Source: Roseivirga spongicola (GTDB lineage Bacteria; Bacteroidota; Bacteroidia; Cytophagales; Cyclobacteriaceae). From it: a stretch of 64,000 bases of DNA. The stretch is taken from assembly GCF_001592965.1 (NCBI RefSeq), contig NZ_LRPC01000001.1, positions 1,426,001 to 1,490,000 on the forward strand, written 5' to 3'. Made by a program: the position numbers and the translations under genes. Position 1 is the stretch's first letter. Each line of letters starts with the position of its first letter. Below the pieces are notes generated by a model. The model worked only from the letters and a program-made list of their open reading frames with translations. It was not told where the DNA came from and ran no database searches. Of the stretch, positions 1 through 7,851 are shown piece by piece.

Positions 1-1696
1 GATCCTGAATAATTACATAGGGAGGGAGGTCTTTCTCCTTTGCTATTTTCTTTCTTTCGGCTTTTAGTAAGTCGAAAAGCACTTTATCGAATGAATTGCC
101 TGCATTTGGAGATGCCGGTGTTTCGTTGCTTTCTTCTTCGGTTTGGTCTACATCGCTATAGTCTAAATCTTTGGTAAATTCTACGTAATAAGGTTTCTCT
201 AAGAAGTTGAGGCCTTTTTTACTGAGTTTCAGTGTGCCAATGTTCTCAATGTCTTTTTCAACAAATTCGTTAAGTAAGGTTTGACGAACTATAGACTTCC
301 AAAGACTTTCATCCTCAGATTTTCCCACACCATACACAGGCAACTTATCGTGCCCATAACTTTTTACATATTGATTGCTAGAGCCTCGAATTACACTGAC
401 CAAGTGACCAATGCCAAACCTTTGACCGGTTTGTTCTACTGCCTGAACAACGGTTTTTACATACTCCTGTCCATCGTACTTTTCTCGTTCATATCGACAA
501 TTGTCGCACATGCCAGATTTCTTGCAGGCAGTGTCGTCATACTCCTCTCCAAAATAGTGGAGCAGCTGCTTTCTTCTGCATACAGCCGATTCGGCATAAG
601 AACTCATTTCCTCCAGAAGAATTTTTGCATTCTCCTTTTCGGTTACAGGCTTGTCTTTATTGAACTTTTCTAGCTTCAGAATATCATTGTAGCTGTAGAA
701 CATGACGCACTGACCTTCAAGCCCATCTCGACCTGCTCTACCAGTTTCTTGATAGTAGCCTTCTAAAGACTTTGGCACATCGTAATGGATTACGAATCGA
801 ACATCTGGTTTGTCAATTCCCATTCCGAATGCGATGGTTGCCACAATCACATCTACTTCTTCATTCAAGAAATCGTCTTGATTTTTCATTCTCACGGCAG
901 GATCGAATCCTGCGTGATAAGGTGCTGCTTTAAAGCCATTCACTTGAAGGAACTGGGCAATTTCTTCTACCTTTTTTCTGCTCAAGCAGTAGATAACGCC
1001 CGATTTGCCTTGATTCTCTCGAATAAACTTAATGAGCTGTTTCTTGATTCCCTTTTTAGGTCGAACCTCATAATAGAGGTTTTCTCTGTTGAAAGAAGAC
1101 TTGAATAAGTCTGCGTCTTCCATCTGAAGGTTTCTCTGAATATCTAGCTGAACTTTTGGAGTAGCTGTTGCAGTAAGCGCAATAATTGGAATATCACCTA
1201 AATGATTGATGATAGACTTGATTCTTCGGTATTCTGGCCTGAAATCATGACCCCATTCCGAAATACAATGCGCTTCATCGATGGCTGCAAAAGAGATGTT
1301 GGCTTGCCTTAGAAAGTCAACGTTTTCTTCTTTGGTCAATGATTCTGGAGCTATGTAAAGTAGCTTGAGCTCACCCGCTAAGGTGGCTTTTTTAATTCTA
1401 TTAATTTCTGATTTTGAAAGGGTGGAATTTAGGAATCTAGCATTTACACCTACAGCATTCATCTGATCCACCTGATTTTTCATCAGAGCTATCAGCGGAG
1501 AGATGACAATGGCCGTTCCCTCTTGCACAATAGCTGGCATCTGGTAACACATAGATTTACCCGCACCTGTGGGCATAATCACAAAGGTGTTTTTCCTTGC
1601 TAATAAGTTTAGAATTATTTTTTCCTGATTTCCCCTGAACTGATCGTAGCCGAAAACTTCTTTGAGTTTCGACCTTAAGACTTCGACACTTACCAT
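1..1696 (-). CDS. recQ: ATP-dependent DNA helicase RecQ (3' end outside window)
   Basis: Reading the minus strand from an ATG at 1696 gives an open frame of about 565 codons that runs off the left edge, so the C-terminus is missing. It is a superfamily 2 RecQ helicase that unwinds DNA 3'-5' in recombination and repair. Visible motifs are Walker A MPTGAGKSMCYQ near residue 45, the DEAH box AIDEAHCISEWGHDFRPEY, the QTGRAGRDG motif VI and a four-cysteine zinc module ending SGMCDNC. A winged-helix (RQC) segment follows, and the visible frame ends in the linker where an HRDC domain usually begins. It is divergent from kdsD with 73 bp between starts. Motif identity makes the family call firm. Confidence 0.95.
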   Translation of the reverse strand, partial: MVSVEVLRSKLKEVFGYDQFRGNQEKIILNLLARKNTFVIMPTGAGKSMCYQMPAIVQEGTAIVISPLIALMKNQVDQMNAVGVNARFLNSTLSKSEINRIKKATLAGELKLLYIAPESLTKEENVDFLRQANISFAAIDEAHCISEWGHDFRPEYRRIKSIINHLGDIPIIALTATATPKVQLDIQRNLQMEDADLFKSSFNRENLYYEVRPKKGIKKQLIKFIRENQGKSGVIYCLSRKKVEEIAQFLQVNGFKAAPYHAGFDPAVRMKNQDDFLNEEVDVIVATIAFGMGIDKPDVRFVIHYDVPKSLEGYYQETGRAGRDGLEGQCVMFYSYNDILKLEKFNKDKPVTEKENAKILLEEMSSYAESAVCRRKQLLHYFGEEYDDTACKKSGMCDNCRYEREKYDGQEYVKTVVQAVEQTGQRFGIGHLVSVIRGSSNQYVKSYGHDKLPVYGVGKSEDESLWKSIVRQTLLNEFVEKDIENIGTLKLSKKGLNFLEKPYYVEFTKDLDYSDVDQTEEESNETPASPNAGNSFDKVLFDLLKAERKKIAKEKDLPPYVIIQD

Positions 1697-1715
1697 ATTA
1701 ATCTGTCTAAACCCA

Positions 1716-1743
1716 TTTGGAATGAGACCATTACTTATATTTG
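1716..1743 (+). promoter_or_regulatory. Bacteroidota-type promoter for kdsD-manC
   Basis: TTTG at 1716-1719 and TATATTTG at 1736-1743 match the -33 TTTG and -7 TAnnTTTG elements of the Bacteroidota primary sigma factor, with a 16-bp spacer that is slightly short. A transcript start near 1750 would leave about 20 nt before the TTG start at 1770. Confidence 0.55.
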
Positions 1744-1769
1744 TCGCACAAATTTAACCTGCGTTTCAA

Positions 1770-2741
1770 TTGAATTTAAGCAAAAATATTCAAACAATAG
1801 CCAAAGAAACTCTTTACAAAGAGGCAGAGGCCATTAAAAAAGTTGCAGACTACATTGACGATGAATTTGAGGCGGTTGTCAATGACATTCTTTCCATGAA
1901 AGGTAGGTTAGTTATTACAGGAGTGGGGAAGAGCGCCATCATTGCCAATAAAATTGTAGCTACCCTAAATTCTACAGGTACTCCCGCCATGTTTATGCAT
2001 GCTGCCGATGCCATTCATGGCGATATGGGCATGATTAGAGAAGAAGACATGGTTATGTGTATCTCTAAAAGTGGCAACACTGAAGAAATAAAGGTGCTTA
2101 TTCCTTTATTAAAGAGAACGGGAGCAAAAGTTATTGGCTTAGTAAGCAATGAAGATTGTTTTGTAGCGAAACACTCCGACCGTTGCATAAGAGCAATAAT
2201 ATCGGAAGAGGCAGATCCAAACAACTTGGCACCAACCACAAGTACCACGGTTCACATGGCCGTTGGAGATGCTCTGGCGGTGAGTTTACTATTGGCTAGA
2301 GGGTTTACTTCTGAGGATTTCGCCAAATATCATCCTGGAGGATCGCTTGGCAAGCAACTATACTTAAAGGTAGATGATATCTATCCAAAGAATGAATTGC
2401 CCGTTGTTCAAGAAACAGACTTGGTTAAAGCCAGTATTTTAGTAATTTCAAAGAAGAGATTGGGAGCAGCCGCAGTGGTAAATGCTCAAAATGAATTGGT
2501 CGGAATTTTTACGGATGGCGACCTTCGCAGAATGCTGGAAAATCATGATGACTTTTCTTCGTTAACCATAGGAGAAGTGATGACCAGCAACCCTAAAACT
2601 ATTAATACAGGAGAGTATGCCTTAAGAGCGCTCAACATGATGCGTCAATATGACATCAACCAGTTAATTGTAGTAGACCAGCAAAATAAGGTAGTTGGTT
2701 TTCTGCATATCAGTGATCTTCTAAATGAGGGAATAGTATAG
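1770..2741 (+). CDS. kdsD: D-arabinose-5-phosphate isomerase (KdsD/KpsF family)
   Basis: Predicted to interconvert ribulose-5-phosphate and arabinose-5-phosphate, the first step to Kdo for lipopolysaccharide core. The 323 residues match the usual family length. An SIS sugar-isomerase domain occupies about residues 35-170 (VITGVGKSAIIANKI; CISKSGNTEEI), followed by two CBS domains over the last 120 residues (IFTDGDLRRML; VVGFLHISDLL). The start appears to be TTG, because no ATG or GTG lies at the conserved N-terminus, and a promoter sits just upstream. manC follows after 2 bp, so the two are probably one surface-sugar operon. Confidence 0.93.
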   Translation: MNLSKNIQTIAKETLYKEAEAIKKVADYIDDEFEAVVNDILSMKGRLVITGVGKSAIIANKIVATLNSTGTPAMFMHAADAIHGDMGMIREEDMVMCISKSGNTEEIKVLIPLLKRTGAKVIGLVSNEDCFVAKHSDRCIRAIISEEADPNNLAPTTSTTVHMAVGDALAVSLLLARGFTSEDFAKYHPGGSLGKQLYLKVDDIYPKNELPVVQETDLVKASILVISKKRLGAAAVVNAQNELVGIFTDGDLRRMLENHDDFSSLTIGEVMTSNPKTINTGEYALRALNMMRQYDINQLIVVDQQNKVVGFLHISDLLNEGIV

Positions 2742-2743
2742 AA

Positions 2744-3814
2744 ATGACACAAAACTATGTAGTAATCATGGCAGGCGGAATCGGAAGCAGGTTCTGGCCT
2801 TATAGTCGTGCAAATAAACCTAAGCAGTTTTTAGATGTTTTAGGAACCGGAAGGTCTTTAATCCAAATGACCTATGATAGGTTTTTAAATATTTGCCCTA
2901 GCTCAAATATTTATGTTATTACCAATAAGAGCTATTATGACTTGGTAAAAGAGCAACTTCCGGAGCTGAGTGATGACCAGATTCTACTTGAGCCTATAGG
3001 AAGAAATACTGCAGCAGCAGTCGCATACCCTGCTTTTAAGATAAAACAAAGAGATCCTGAGGGTGTAATGATTGTTGCACCATCTGACCATGTAGTTTTC
3101 AAGGATAACATTTTCGAGCAAAATCTGACTACTGCAATAGATGCTGCAAAGGGAAGTCAGAAGTTGATTACCTTAGGTATTGTGCCAAGCAGACCTGAGA
3201 CTGGCTATGGATACATTCAGTACCATTCTAGTCCTCAGGAAAAAGTGAAAAAGGTAAAGACCTTTACAGAAAAGCCTGAGCTTGAACTGGCCCAGAAATT
3301 TATAGAGAGTGGCGACTTTGTATGGAATGCAGGCATTTTTATATGGTCTATAGACACCATCACCAAAGCCTTTCATAGATACCTGAAAGATGTTGCTGTC
3401 ATTTTTGAAGAAGGTAATGACAAGTATTATACTTCTGATGAGCAATCTTTCATAGATGAGGCATATGCTCAGTGTAAAAGTATATCGATAGACTATGGCT
3501 TAATGGAAAAAGCCGAAGATGTTTACATGGTCAAGGGAGAGTTTGACTGGTCGGACCTCGGTAGCTGGGATTCGCTTCACGAGACAAAAGACAAGGATAA
3601 AAACAATAATGTAGTTGATGCGACTGCCTTGCTTTACGATTCTAAGAATTGCTATGTAAAAGGGCCTAAAGAAACATTAATTGTAGCTCAAGACTTAGAC
3701 GGCTACTTAATCACTCAATCAGATAACGTAATCCTTATTTGTAAGAAGGACGCTGAGAAAAAGTTCAGAGAATTCTTAAGTGATGCCAAAGAAAAGGGAG
3801 CTCAGTTTGGCTAA
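2744..3814 (+). CDS. manC: Mannose-1-phosphate guanylyltransferase
   Basis: Predicted to make GDP-mannose from mannose-1-phosphate and GTP for surface polysaccharide. The nucleotidyltransferase signature is at the N-terminus (MAGGIGSRFWPYSR), followed by EPIGRNTAAAVA, a FTEKPE sugar-binding motif near residue 175 and WNAGIFIW. At 356 residues it is the monofunctional form, lacking the C-terminal cupin isomerase domain of the roughly 475-residue bifunctional ManC proteins. It follows kdsD with a 2-bp gap and converges on rlmB with 4 bp between stops. Confidence 0.93.
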   Translation: MTQNYVVIMAGGIGSRFWPYSRANKPKQFLDVLGTGRSLIQMTYDRFLNICPSSNIYVITNKSYYDLVKEQLPELSDDQILLEPIGRNTAAAVAYPAFKIKQRDPEGVMIVAPSDHVVFKDNIFEQNLTTAIDAAKGSQKLITLGIVPSRPETGYGYIQYHSSPQEKVKKVKTFTEKPELELAQKFIESGDFVWNAGIFIWSIDTITKAFHRYLKDVAVIFEEGNDKYYTSDEQSFIDEAYAQCKSISIDYGLMEKAEDVYMVKGEFDWSDLGSWDSLHETKDKDKNNNVVDATALLYDSKNCYVKGPKETLIVAQDLDGYLITQSDNVILICKKDAEKKFREFLSDAKEKGAQFG

Positions 3815-3818
3815 GCTC

Positions 3819-4562
3819 CTAACCTCTTTGTCTTAGAACTTCATAGATTATAACTCCACTGGCAACCGATACATTTAGTGACTCAATTTGCCCATTGATG
3901 GGTAGTTTTACATGACCATCAGCTAGTTTCATATATTCAGGAGATATTCCATCTTCTTCTGAACCCATCATTATTGCGGTAGGTGCTGTTAGGTCAGCCT
4001 CATATACTAGTTTATCGGCTTTTTCTGAACACGCAATGACTGAAATACCGTTGGCCTGAATCTCTTTAATAGTTGTTTTCAGATTTTCAACCCGACAAAC
4101 AGCAATATGGTTGAGTGCTCCGGCTGAGGTCTTCATAGCATCAGCCCCCAGTTGAGCAGTGCCTCTACTTGGCACAACTATAGCATGAGCACCAGCACAC
4201 TCAGCTGTTCTAGCAATTGCGCCAATGTTTCTCACATCTGTTACTCTATCTAGAATAATTAAAAGGGGTGTTTCACCTTTGCTGTACGCTTCGGATATAA
4301 CATTGTCTAGTGAGGCATACACTACCGATGAAAGGTAGGCAACCACACCTTGATGATTCTTTTTAGTTAACCGATTCAGTTTTTCTACAGGTACTTTTTG
4401 TACCGGAACAGAATGAGCTTTGGCTAAACTCATTAACTCTAGGATGAGTTCGTTTTTAAGATCTTTCTGAAGTAAAATTTTATCTACTTCCTTTCCTGCT
4501 TCAATAGACTCAATTACGGCTCTTGTGCCATAGATAAAATCAGCTGATTGATTTGGCTTCAT
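3819..4562 (-). CDS. rlmB: TrmH/SpoU family 23S rRNA 2'-O-ribose methyltransferase
   Basis: SPOUT-fold methyltransferase; the RlmB subgroup methylates the ribose of G2251 in 23S rRNA. An N-terminal substrate-binding domain (about residues 8-80) precedes the catalytic domain. SpoU motif 1 is RVTDVRNIGAIARTAE, motif 2 is IMMGSEEDGIS and motif 3 is LPINGQIESLNVSVASGVII. Its 247 residues fit RlmB. The start overlaps the stop of the GWxTD gene by 4 nt (4559-4562), so the two are co-transcribed leftward. The exact RNA target is inferred from family similarity. Confidence 0.9.
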   Translation of the reverse strand: MKPNQSADFIYGTRAVIESIEAGKEVDKILLQKDLKNELILELMSLAKAHSVPVQKVPVEKLNRLTKKNHQGVVAYLSSVVYASLDNVISEAYSKGETPLLIILDRVTDVRNIGAIARTAECAGAHAIVVPSRGTAQLGADAMKTSAGALNHIAVCRVENLKTTIKEIQANGISVIACSEKADKLVYEADLTAPTAIMMGSEEDGISPEYMKLADGHVKLPINGQIESLNVSVASGVIIYEVLRQRG

Positions 4563-5770
4563 TCAATAATTCTCCCAGTTCGCCATTGAGATACGGCATA
4601 CATCCATGTCTCTTTGTAGCGCTTTCCTCTAATGAGTTTGTATTTAGTTATACCATCCTCTTGGATGATGTCAAAGATAAAACGAATTCTTCCGCCTTCT
4701 TCTGAAGGGAAAACCCAAAGCTCGGTATTCTCATTTCTGAATACCTGAATTGGGTTACCAAAAATCTGATAAACCATGCCTCTATCGGTTTTCCAGCCAG
4801 CTCTATCTTCAGTAAAAAGTCGGGCAGACTTTCGGATTCTTCTATAGTAGTACTTTACAAAGTCTTTGGCTACCCTTTCATTGCTAGAGAGTGTGTTGCT
4901 AACGAATTCTTCGAATGCTTTCCTGGTGTCATCAGGTCTTCTCAATTCTTTGTATTCATCTGTTGTGCTTACATAAATCAATGGCTGAACGAGCGCTGAG
5001 TAATCTCCAAAATATGGGAAGTATTCATCGGTAACCAGAATTTTATAATGCAACTCGGGATGGCTGGAGGCTTTTATTGTATAGTACCCTTCGTTGTAGA
5101 ACTCAAAGACTTCGCATTCATTAGTTCCGTATAGAGTGTCTAGTGGATTAATGCTAGGCTCATTTGTTTCGTTTTCATAAAACGGTGGGAATGCCACTGC
5201 TCTGTTGTTCTCAACTCCAGTGATTTCGTAGTTCAATGAATCGCCAAAAGGATTCATTAAGCGAATTGGGTGGTTTCTATTTATATATTTAGCGAAGAAG
5301 GGTATGTTTTTCTCTTTTTCGAATATTAGAAAAGGAGTTGGTTTAAGTTCGCCATTTACCAACGGGATATCATAGTAGTAGTGTTCATCTTTAACACCAT
5401 TATAAATATCTATCACCAATAGATTGTCATTCTCCCCTTTTTCGAAGTCTAGCTCGTAGGTGTATTGTCTAAAATCTACATCTACTACCTGAGAGGTGTC
5501 TATTCTTACGCTGCTACCAGGGCTTTTTTCATCTATGTAGCTGCTGCGTAAATCATAGCTTAATTGGTAGTCAGATATTCTAACATTGCCATTATTCAGC
5601 ATGAAATTAAAATATACTTTATACTGATTGTCTTTGGCTGCTATTTGGTGTCTAACTAAAAATTCATGCTCTTGATTATATAGATAGCTCAACTCTCCAG
5701 AGCTCATGCGCTGCTGAGCAAAGGCACCTAGGCTACAAATACATAAAAGACAAGAGATGAAAAATTTCAT
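4559..5770 (-). CDS. GWxTD domain-containing secreted protein
   Basis: A 403-residue exported protein beginning with a clear signal peptide (MKFFISCLLCICSLGAFAQQ). Near residue 325 it carries GWKTDRGMVYQIFGNP, the hallmark of the GWxTD domain common in Bacteroidota and some Acidobacteria, whose function is not established. The central 250 residues look beta-rich and lack recognisable catalytic motifs. It is the first gene of a two-gene operon with rlmB (4-nt overlap). Confidence 0.88.
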   Translation of the reverse strand: MKFFISCLLCICSLGAFAQQRMSSGELSYLYNQEHEFLVRHQIAAKDNQYKVYFNFMLNNGNVRISDYQLSYDLRSSYIDEKSPGSSVRIDTSQVVDVDFRQYTYELDFEKGENDNLLVIDIYNGVKDEHYYYDIPLVNGELKPTPFLIFEKEKNIPFFAKYINRNHPIRLMNPFGDSLNYEITGVENNRAVAFPPFYENETNEPSINPLDTLYGTNECEVFEFYNEGYYTIKASSHPELHYKILVTDEYFPYFGDYSALVQPLIYVSTTDEYKELRRPDDTRKAFEEFVSNTLSSNERVAKDFVKYYYRRIRKSARLFTEDRAGWKTDRGMVYQIFGNPIQVFRNENTELWVFPSEEGGRIRFIFDIIQEDGITKYKLIRGKRYKETWMYAVSQWRTGRIIE

Positions 5771-5817
5771 AATTAAGCTTATTCAAATTTAAGAGAAATG
5801 AGCTTCTGAGGAACAAA

Positions 5818-5850
5818 TTTGAGTGAATTCGAGAGATTCCCCTAATTTTG
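5818..5850 (+). promoter_or_regulatory. Bacteroidota-type promoter that fixes the methyltransferase start
   Basis: TTTG at 5818-5821 and TAATTTTG at 5843-5850 are separated by 21 bp. The -7 box lies inside the longer frame opened by the GTG at 5823, so translation from 5823 is unlikely. The ATG at 5865 is the sensible start, with a very short leader. Confidence 0.6.
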
Positions 5851-5864
5851 GCCAAAGTTTCAAC

Positions 5865-6638
5865 ATGGCTACCTATACTACCGAAATAGCATCAGACAGT
5901 ATTCCTTCAGATAATCCCATTCATCAACGATTATTACAGGCCTATTATTTGGCTAAACCTTATGTTAAGGGCGATTTGCTAGAGCTCGGTTGTGGAGAAG
6001 GTAGAGGGGTTGAGCTTTTGAGTCCTCTGGCCCAAAGCTATTTAGCGCTAGATAAAATTCAGGAAGTCATAGATAGGTTAAAGGAGAAACACCCTAAGGT
6101 AGATTTTCAACAGGCAGTATTTCCTCCTTTCCAAACACTTGAGGATAATAGCTTCGATTCTGTAGTGAGCTTTCAGGTAATTGAGCATATAAAAGATGAC
6201 AAATCGTTCTTAAAAGAAATTTATCGCGTGCTGAAGCCCGGAGGTATAGCGGTGCTAACTACTCCGAACATTAAAAAAACTCTTACTCGAAACCCTTGGC
6301 ATGTAAGAGAATATACAGCAGAACAACTTACTCAGCTGGCTTCTCAGATTTTTCCGAAGGTTACCATGAAGGGTGTAGGAGGAAATGAGAAGGTGATGAA
6401 GTATTACGAGCAGAATAAAGAGTCGGTGAGAAGAATTACGCGTTTCGATATTTTCAACCTTCAATATAGACTGCCAGCACCTTTGCTTAGAATACCGTAT
6501 GACATCTTGAATAGAGTTAATAGGAACAAGCTCAATACTTCGGATTCGGGTCTAGTGGCTGAGATTACACATAACGACTATGTTATGATGGAAGATGGAG
6601 ATGCTGCCCTAGATTTATTCCTAATTCTTGAGAAATAG
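5865..6638 (+). CDS. Class I SAM-dependent methyltransferase
   Basis: A Rossmann-fold methyltransferase of the Methyltransf_11 type. Motif I is LLELGCGEGRGVE, the acidic ribose-binding residue is in ALDK, motif IV region is FDSVVSFQVIEHIKD, and the post-motif is EIYRVLKPGGIAVLTTPN. The C-terminal part contains an extra helical segment often seen in O- or ubiquinone-like methyltransferases, but the substrate cannot be read from sequence. I take the ATG at 5865 (257 aa) rather than the upstream GTG, because the promoter -7 box sits between them. It converges on the XRE regulator with 1 bp between stops. Confidence 0.85.
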   Translation: MATYTTEIASDSIPSDNPIHQRLLQAYYLAKPYVKGDLLELGCGEGRGVELLSPLAQSYLALDKIQEVIDRLKEKHPKVDFQQAVFPPFQTLEDNSFDSVVSFQVIEHIKDDKSFLKEIYRVLKPGGIAVLTTPNIKKTLTRNPWHVREYTAEQLTQLASQIFPKVTMKGVGGNEKVMKYYEQNKESVRRITRFDIFNLQYRLPAPLLRIPYDILNRVNRNKLNTSDSGLVAEITHNDYVMMEDGDAALDLFLILEK

Positions 6639-6639
6639 C

Positions 6640-7077
6640 CTATTGCAAGTTTTGTTTCGCTAAGAGTTTTTTCAAAGCTTTGAGCAACTTTTCATCGTTT
6701 GCATTCCGCGCTCGTTCTAGATTTTCTCTGAGTTTTAATACCTCTGTTTTCAGAATGTGCTCTTCTTCGGTTTTACTCGGAAGGGACAGTATCTCTGATA
6801 GCCGTTCATTTTTATCGGGTTTGAAATAGACTTCCTCTGGTTCATTCAAAGTATCTAATGTAACGGTCATGTGTCCAGAACCAGTTAAGAGCCAACTGGG
6901 GTTTATTTCTGGATATTTCTCGAATATATTTTCTAGAAACTTAGTTTGAATATCAGTGTCATTTTTGATGGCTTTGCTCAACGAGCCATTAGACATACCG
7001 ACTTCCATTTCAAATTTCCTGATCGATAGATTCTTAAACTTTATGAAATCGTTGAGTCTTCTGACTATGATTGACAT
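6640..7077 (-). CDS. XRE/CI-type helix-turn-helix regulator
   Basis: 145 residues. The N-terminal 60 form a phage-repressor-like HTH (NDFIKFKNLSIRKFEMEVGMSNGSLSKAI), followed by the WLLTGSGHM segment typical of CI/Rro-like regulators in Bacteroidota. The C-terminal third is charged and predicted coiled-coil (LKLRENLERARNANDEKLLKALKKLLAKQ), which suggests dimerisation. It is divergent from two small unknown genes across a 161-bp gap holding a perfect palindrome, the probable operator. No protease-type cleavage domain is present. Confidence 0.82.
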   Translation of the reverse strand: MSIIVRRLNDFIKFKNLSIRKFEMEVGMSNGSLSKAIKNDTDIQTKFLENIFEKYPEINPSWLLTGSGHMTVTLDTLNEPEEVYFKPDKNERLSEILSLPSKTEEEHILKTEVLKLRENLERARNANDEKLLKALKKLLAKQNLQ

Positions 7078-7118
7078 TGAAATTTACTTAGAAAAAAATC
7101 TATAATACGGTTGAAAAC

Positions 7119-7134
7119 ATAGATAATTATCTAT
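7119..7134. promoter_or_regulatory. Perfect 16-bp palindrome, probable operator of the XRE regulator
   Basis: ATAGATAATTATCTAT is fully self-complementary. It lies in the divergent region between the regulator (start 7077) and the gene at 7239. A near-consensus -7 element TAACTTTA (7133-7140) overlaps its right edge on the plus strand, so occupancy would be expected to affect transcription. The link to this regulator is inference from position and symmetry. Confidence 0.5.
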
Positions 7135-7238
7135 AACTTTATCGTTTGAATACACGAATACAATGATACAAAATTGGCATAGAAAACTTGTCATCTGGTA
7201 AATGAGCACCACAGACATTTCTATGATAACACCCAGGT

Positions 7239-7448
7239 ATGGCAAATCAAGAAGTAAGCGAGAAGACAAAACTCGGTAAACCGCTCGTTCTTAAGCTTTA
7301 TGAAAGCCAGCGAGAATCAATGGAAGAGTTTGTTAAGAGTGAAAATAGGCGATTGGTTAATGAAGGCCTTATGCCTAAAACCTCATCAGACTATGCAAGG
7401 TTAATCTTTCAAAAAGGTTTAGAGGCCATGGGGCTAAATAAAGACTAG
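7239..7448 (+). CDS. Small protein of unknown function
   Basis: 69 residues, strongly charged, with the C-terminal helix SDYARLIFQKGLEAMGLNKD. That pattern resembles the end of small DNA-binding or antitoxin-like proteins, but no diagnostic ribbon-helix-helix motif can be claimed. The ATG at 7239 follows the palindrome at 7119-7134 by about 100 bp. The next gene starts 19 bp after its stop, so the two are probably co-transcribed and controlled by the XRE regulator. No function is proposed. Confidence 0.6.
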   Translation: MANQEVSEKTKLGKPLVLKLYESQRESMEEFVKSENRRLVNEGLMPKTSSDYARLIFQKGLEAMGLNKD

Positions 7449-7467
7449 TTAAAGAAATCATACACAC

Positions 7468-7779
7468 ATGAGTTTTTTAGTAATGGAGCCAAGTGAAGGC
7501 CAAGGATATAGCTCTTTTGAGTCGAGAATAACCTTTCACCTTATGAAGGATTGTTACGAAAAGCTAGTTCAAGATTTGGGAGTGGCTAAAGCCGAAGAGG
7601 TGTTGCACAAAGCTTGGTTCAGAATTGAGCAGGTAATGCTAGAAAATGGAGTAGAACCACTGAATGCTGCCACAATGATTTTTGAAAACTTCAATTTCGA
7701 TAAGCAGCTACATTCTGAGTGTTATGCAGCTATATATTGGAAAACCGAGCTAGATGGTATTTCTGAACCTTCCGAATAG
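7468..7779 (+). CDS. Small protein of unknown function
   Basis: 103 residues, mainly helical (FHLMKDCYEKLVQDLGVAKAEEVLHKAWFRIEQVMLENG), with no signal peptide or membrane segment. I do not recognise the family. An alternative start is the ATG at 7483 (MEPSE). It is the second gene of the small rightward unit facing the XRE regulator, and a strong bidirectional terminator lies 29 bp downstream of its stop. Confidence 0.6.
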   Translation: MSFLVMEPSEGQGYSSFESRITFHLMKDCYEKLVQDLGVAKAEEVLHKAWFRIEQVMLENGVEPLNAATMIFENFNFDKQLHSECYAAIYWKTELDGISEPSE

Positions 7780-7800
7780 GGTGGGTTGTTTGAAAGACAT

Positions 7801-7839
7801 AAAAAAAGGGTCTCCAGCCAAGCTAGAGACCCTTTTTTT
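7801..7839. terminator. Bidirectional intrinsic terminator
   Basis: GGGTCTC (7808-7814) pairs with GAGACCC (7826-7832). Seven A's precede the stem and seven T's follow it, so it can end transcription from both the small gene at 7468 and the leftward DUF2723 gene. Confidence 0.85.
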
Positions 7840-7851
7840 GATTCTTATCTA

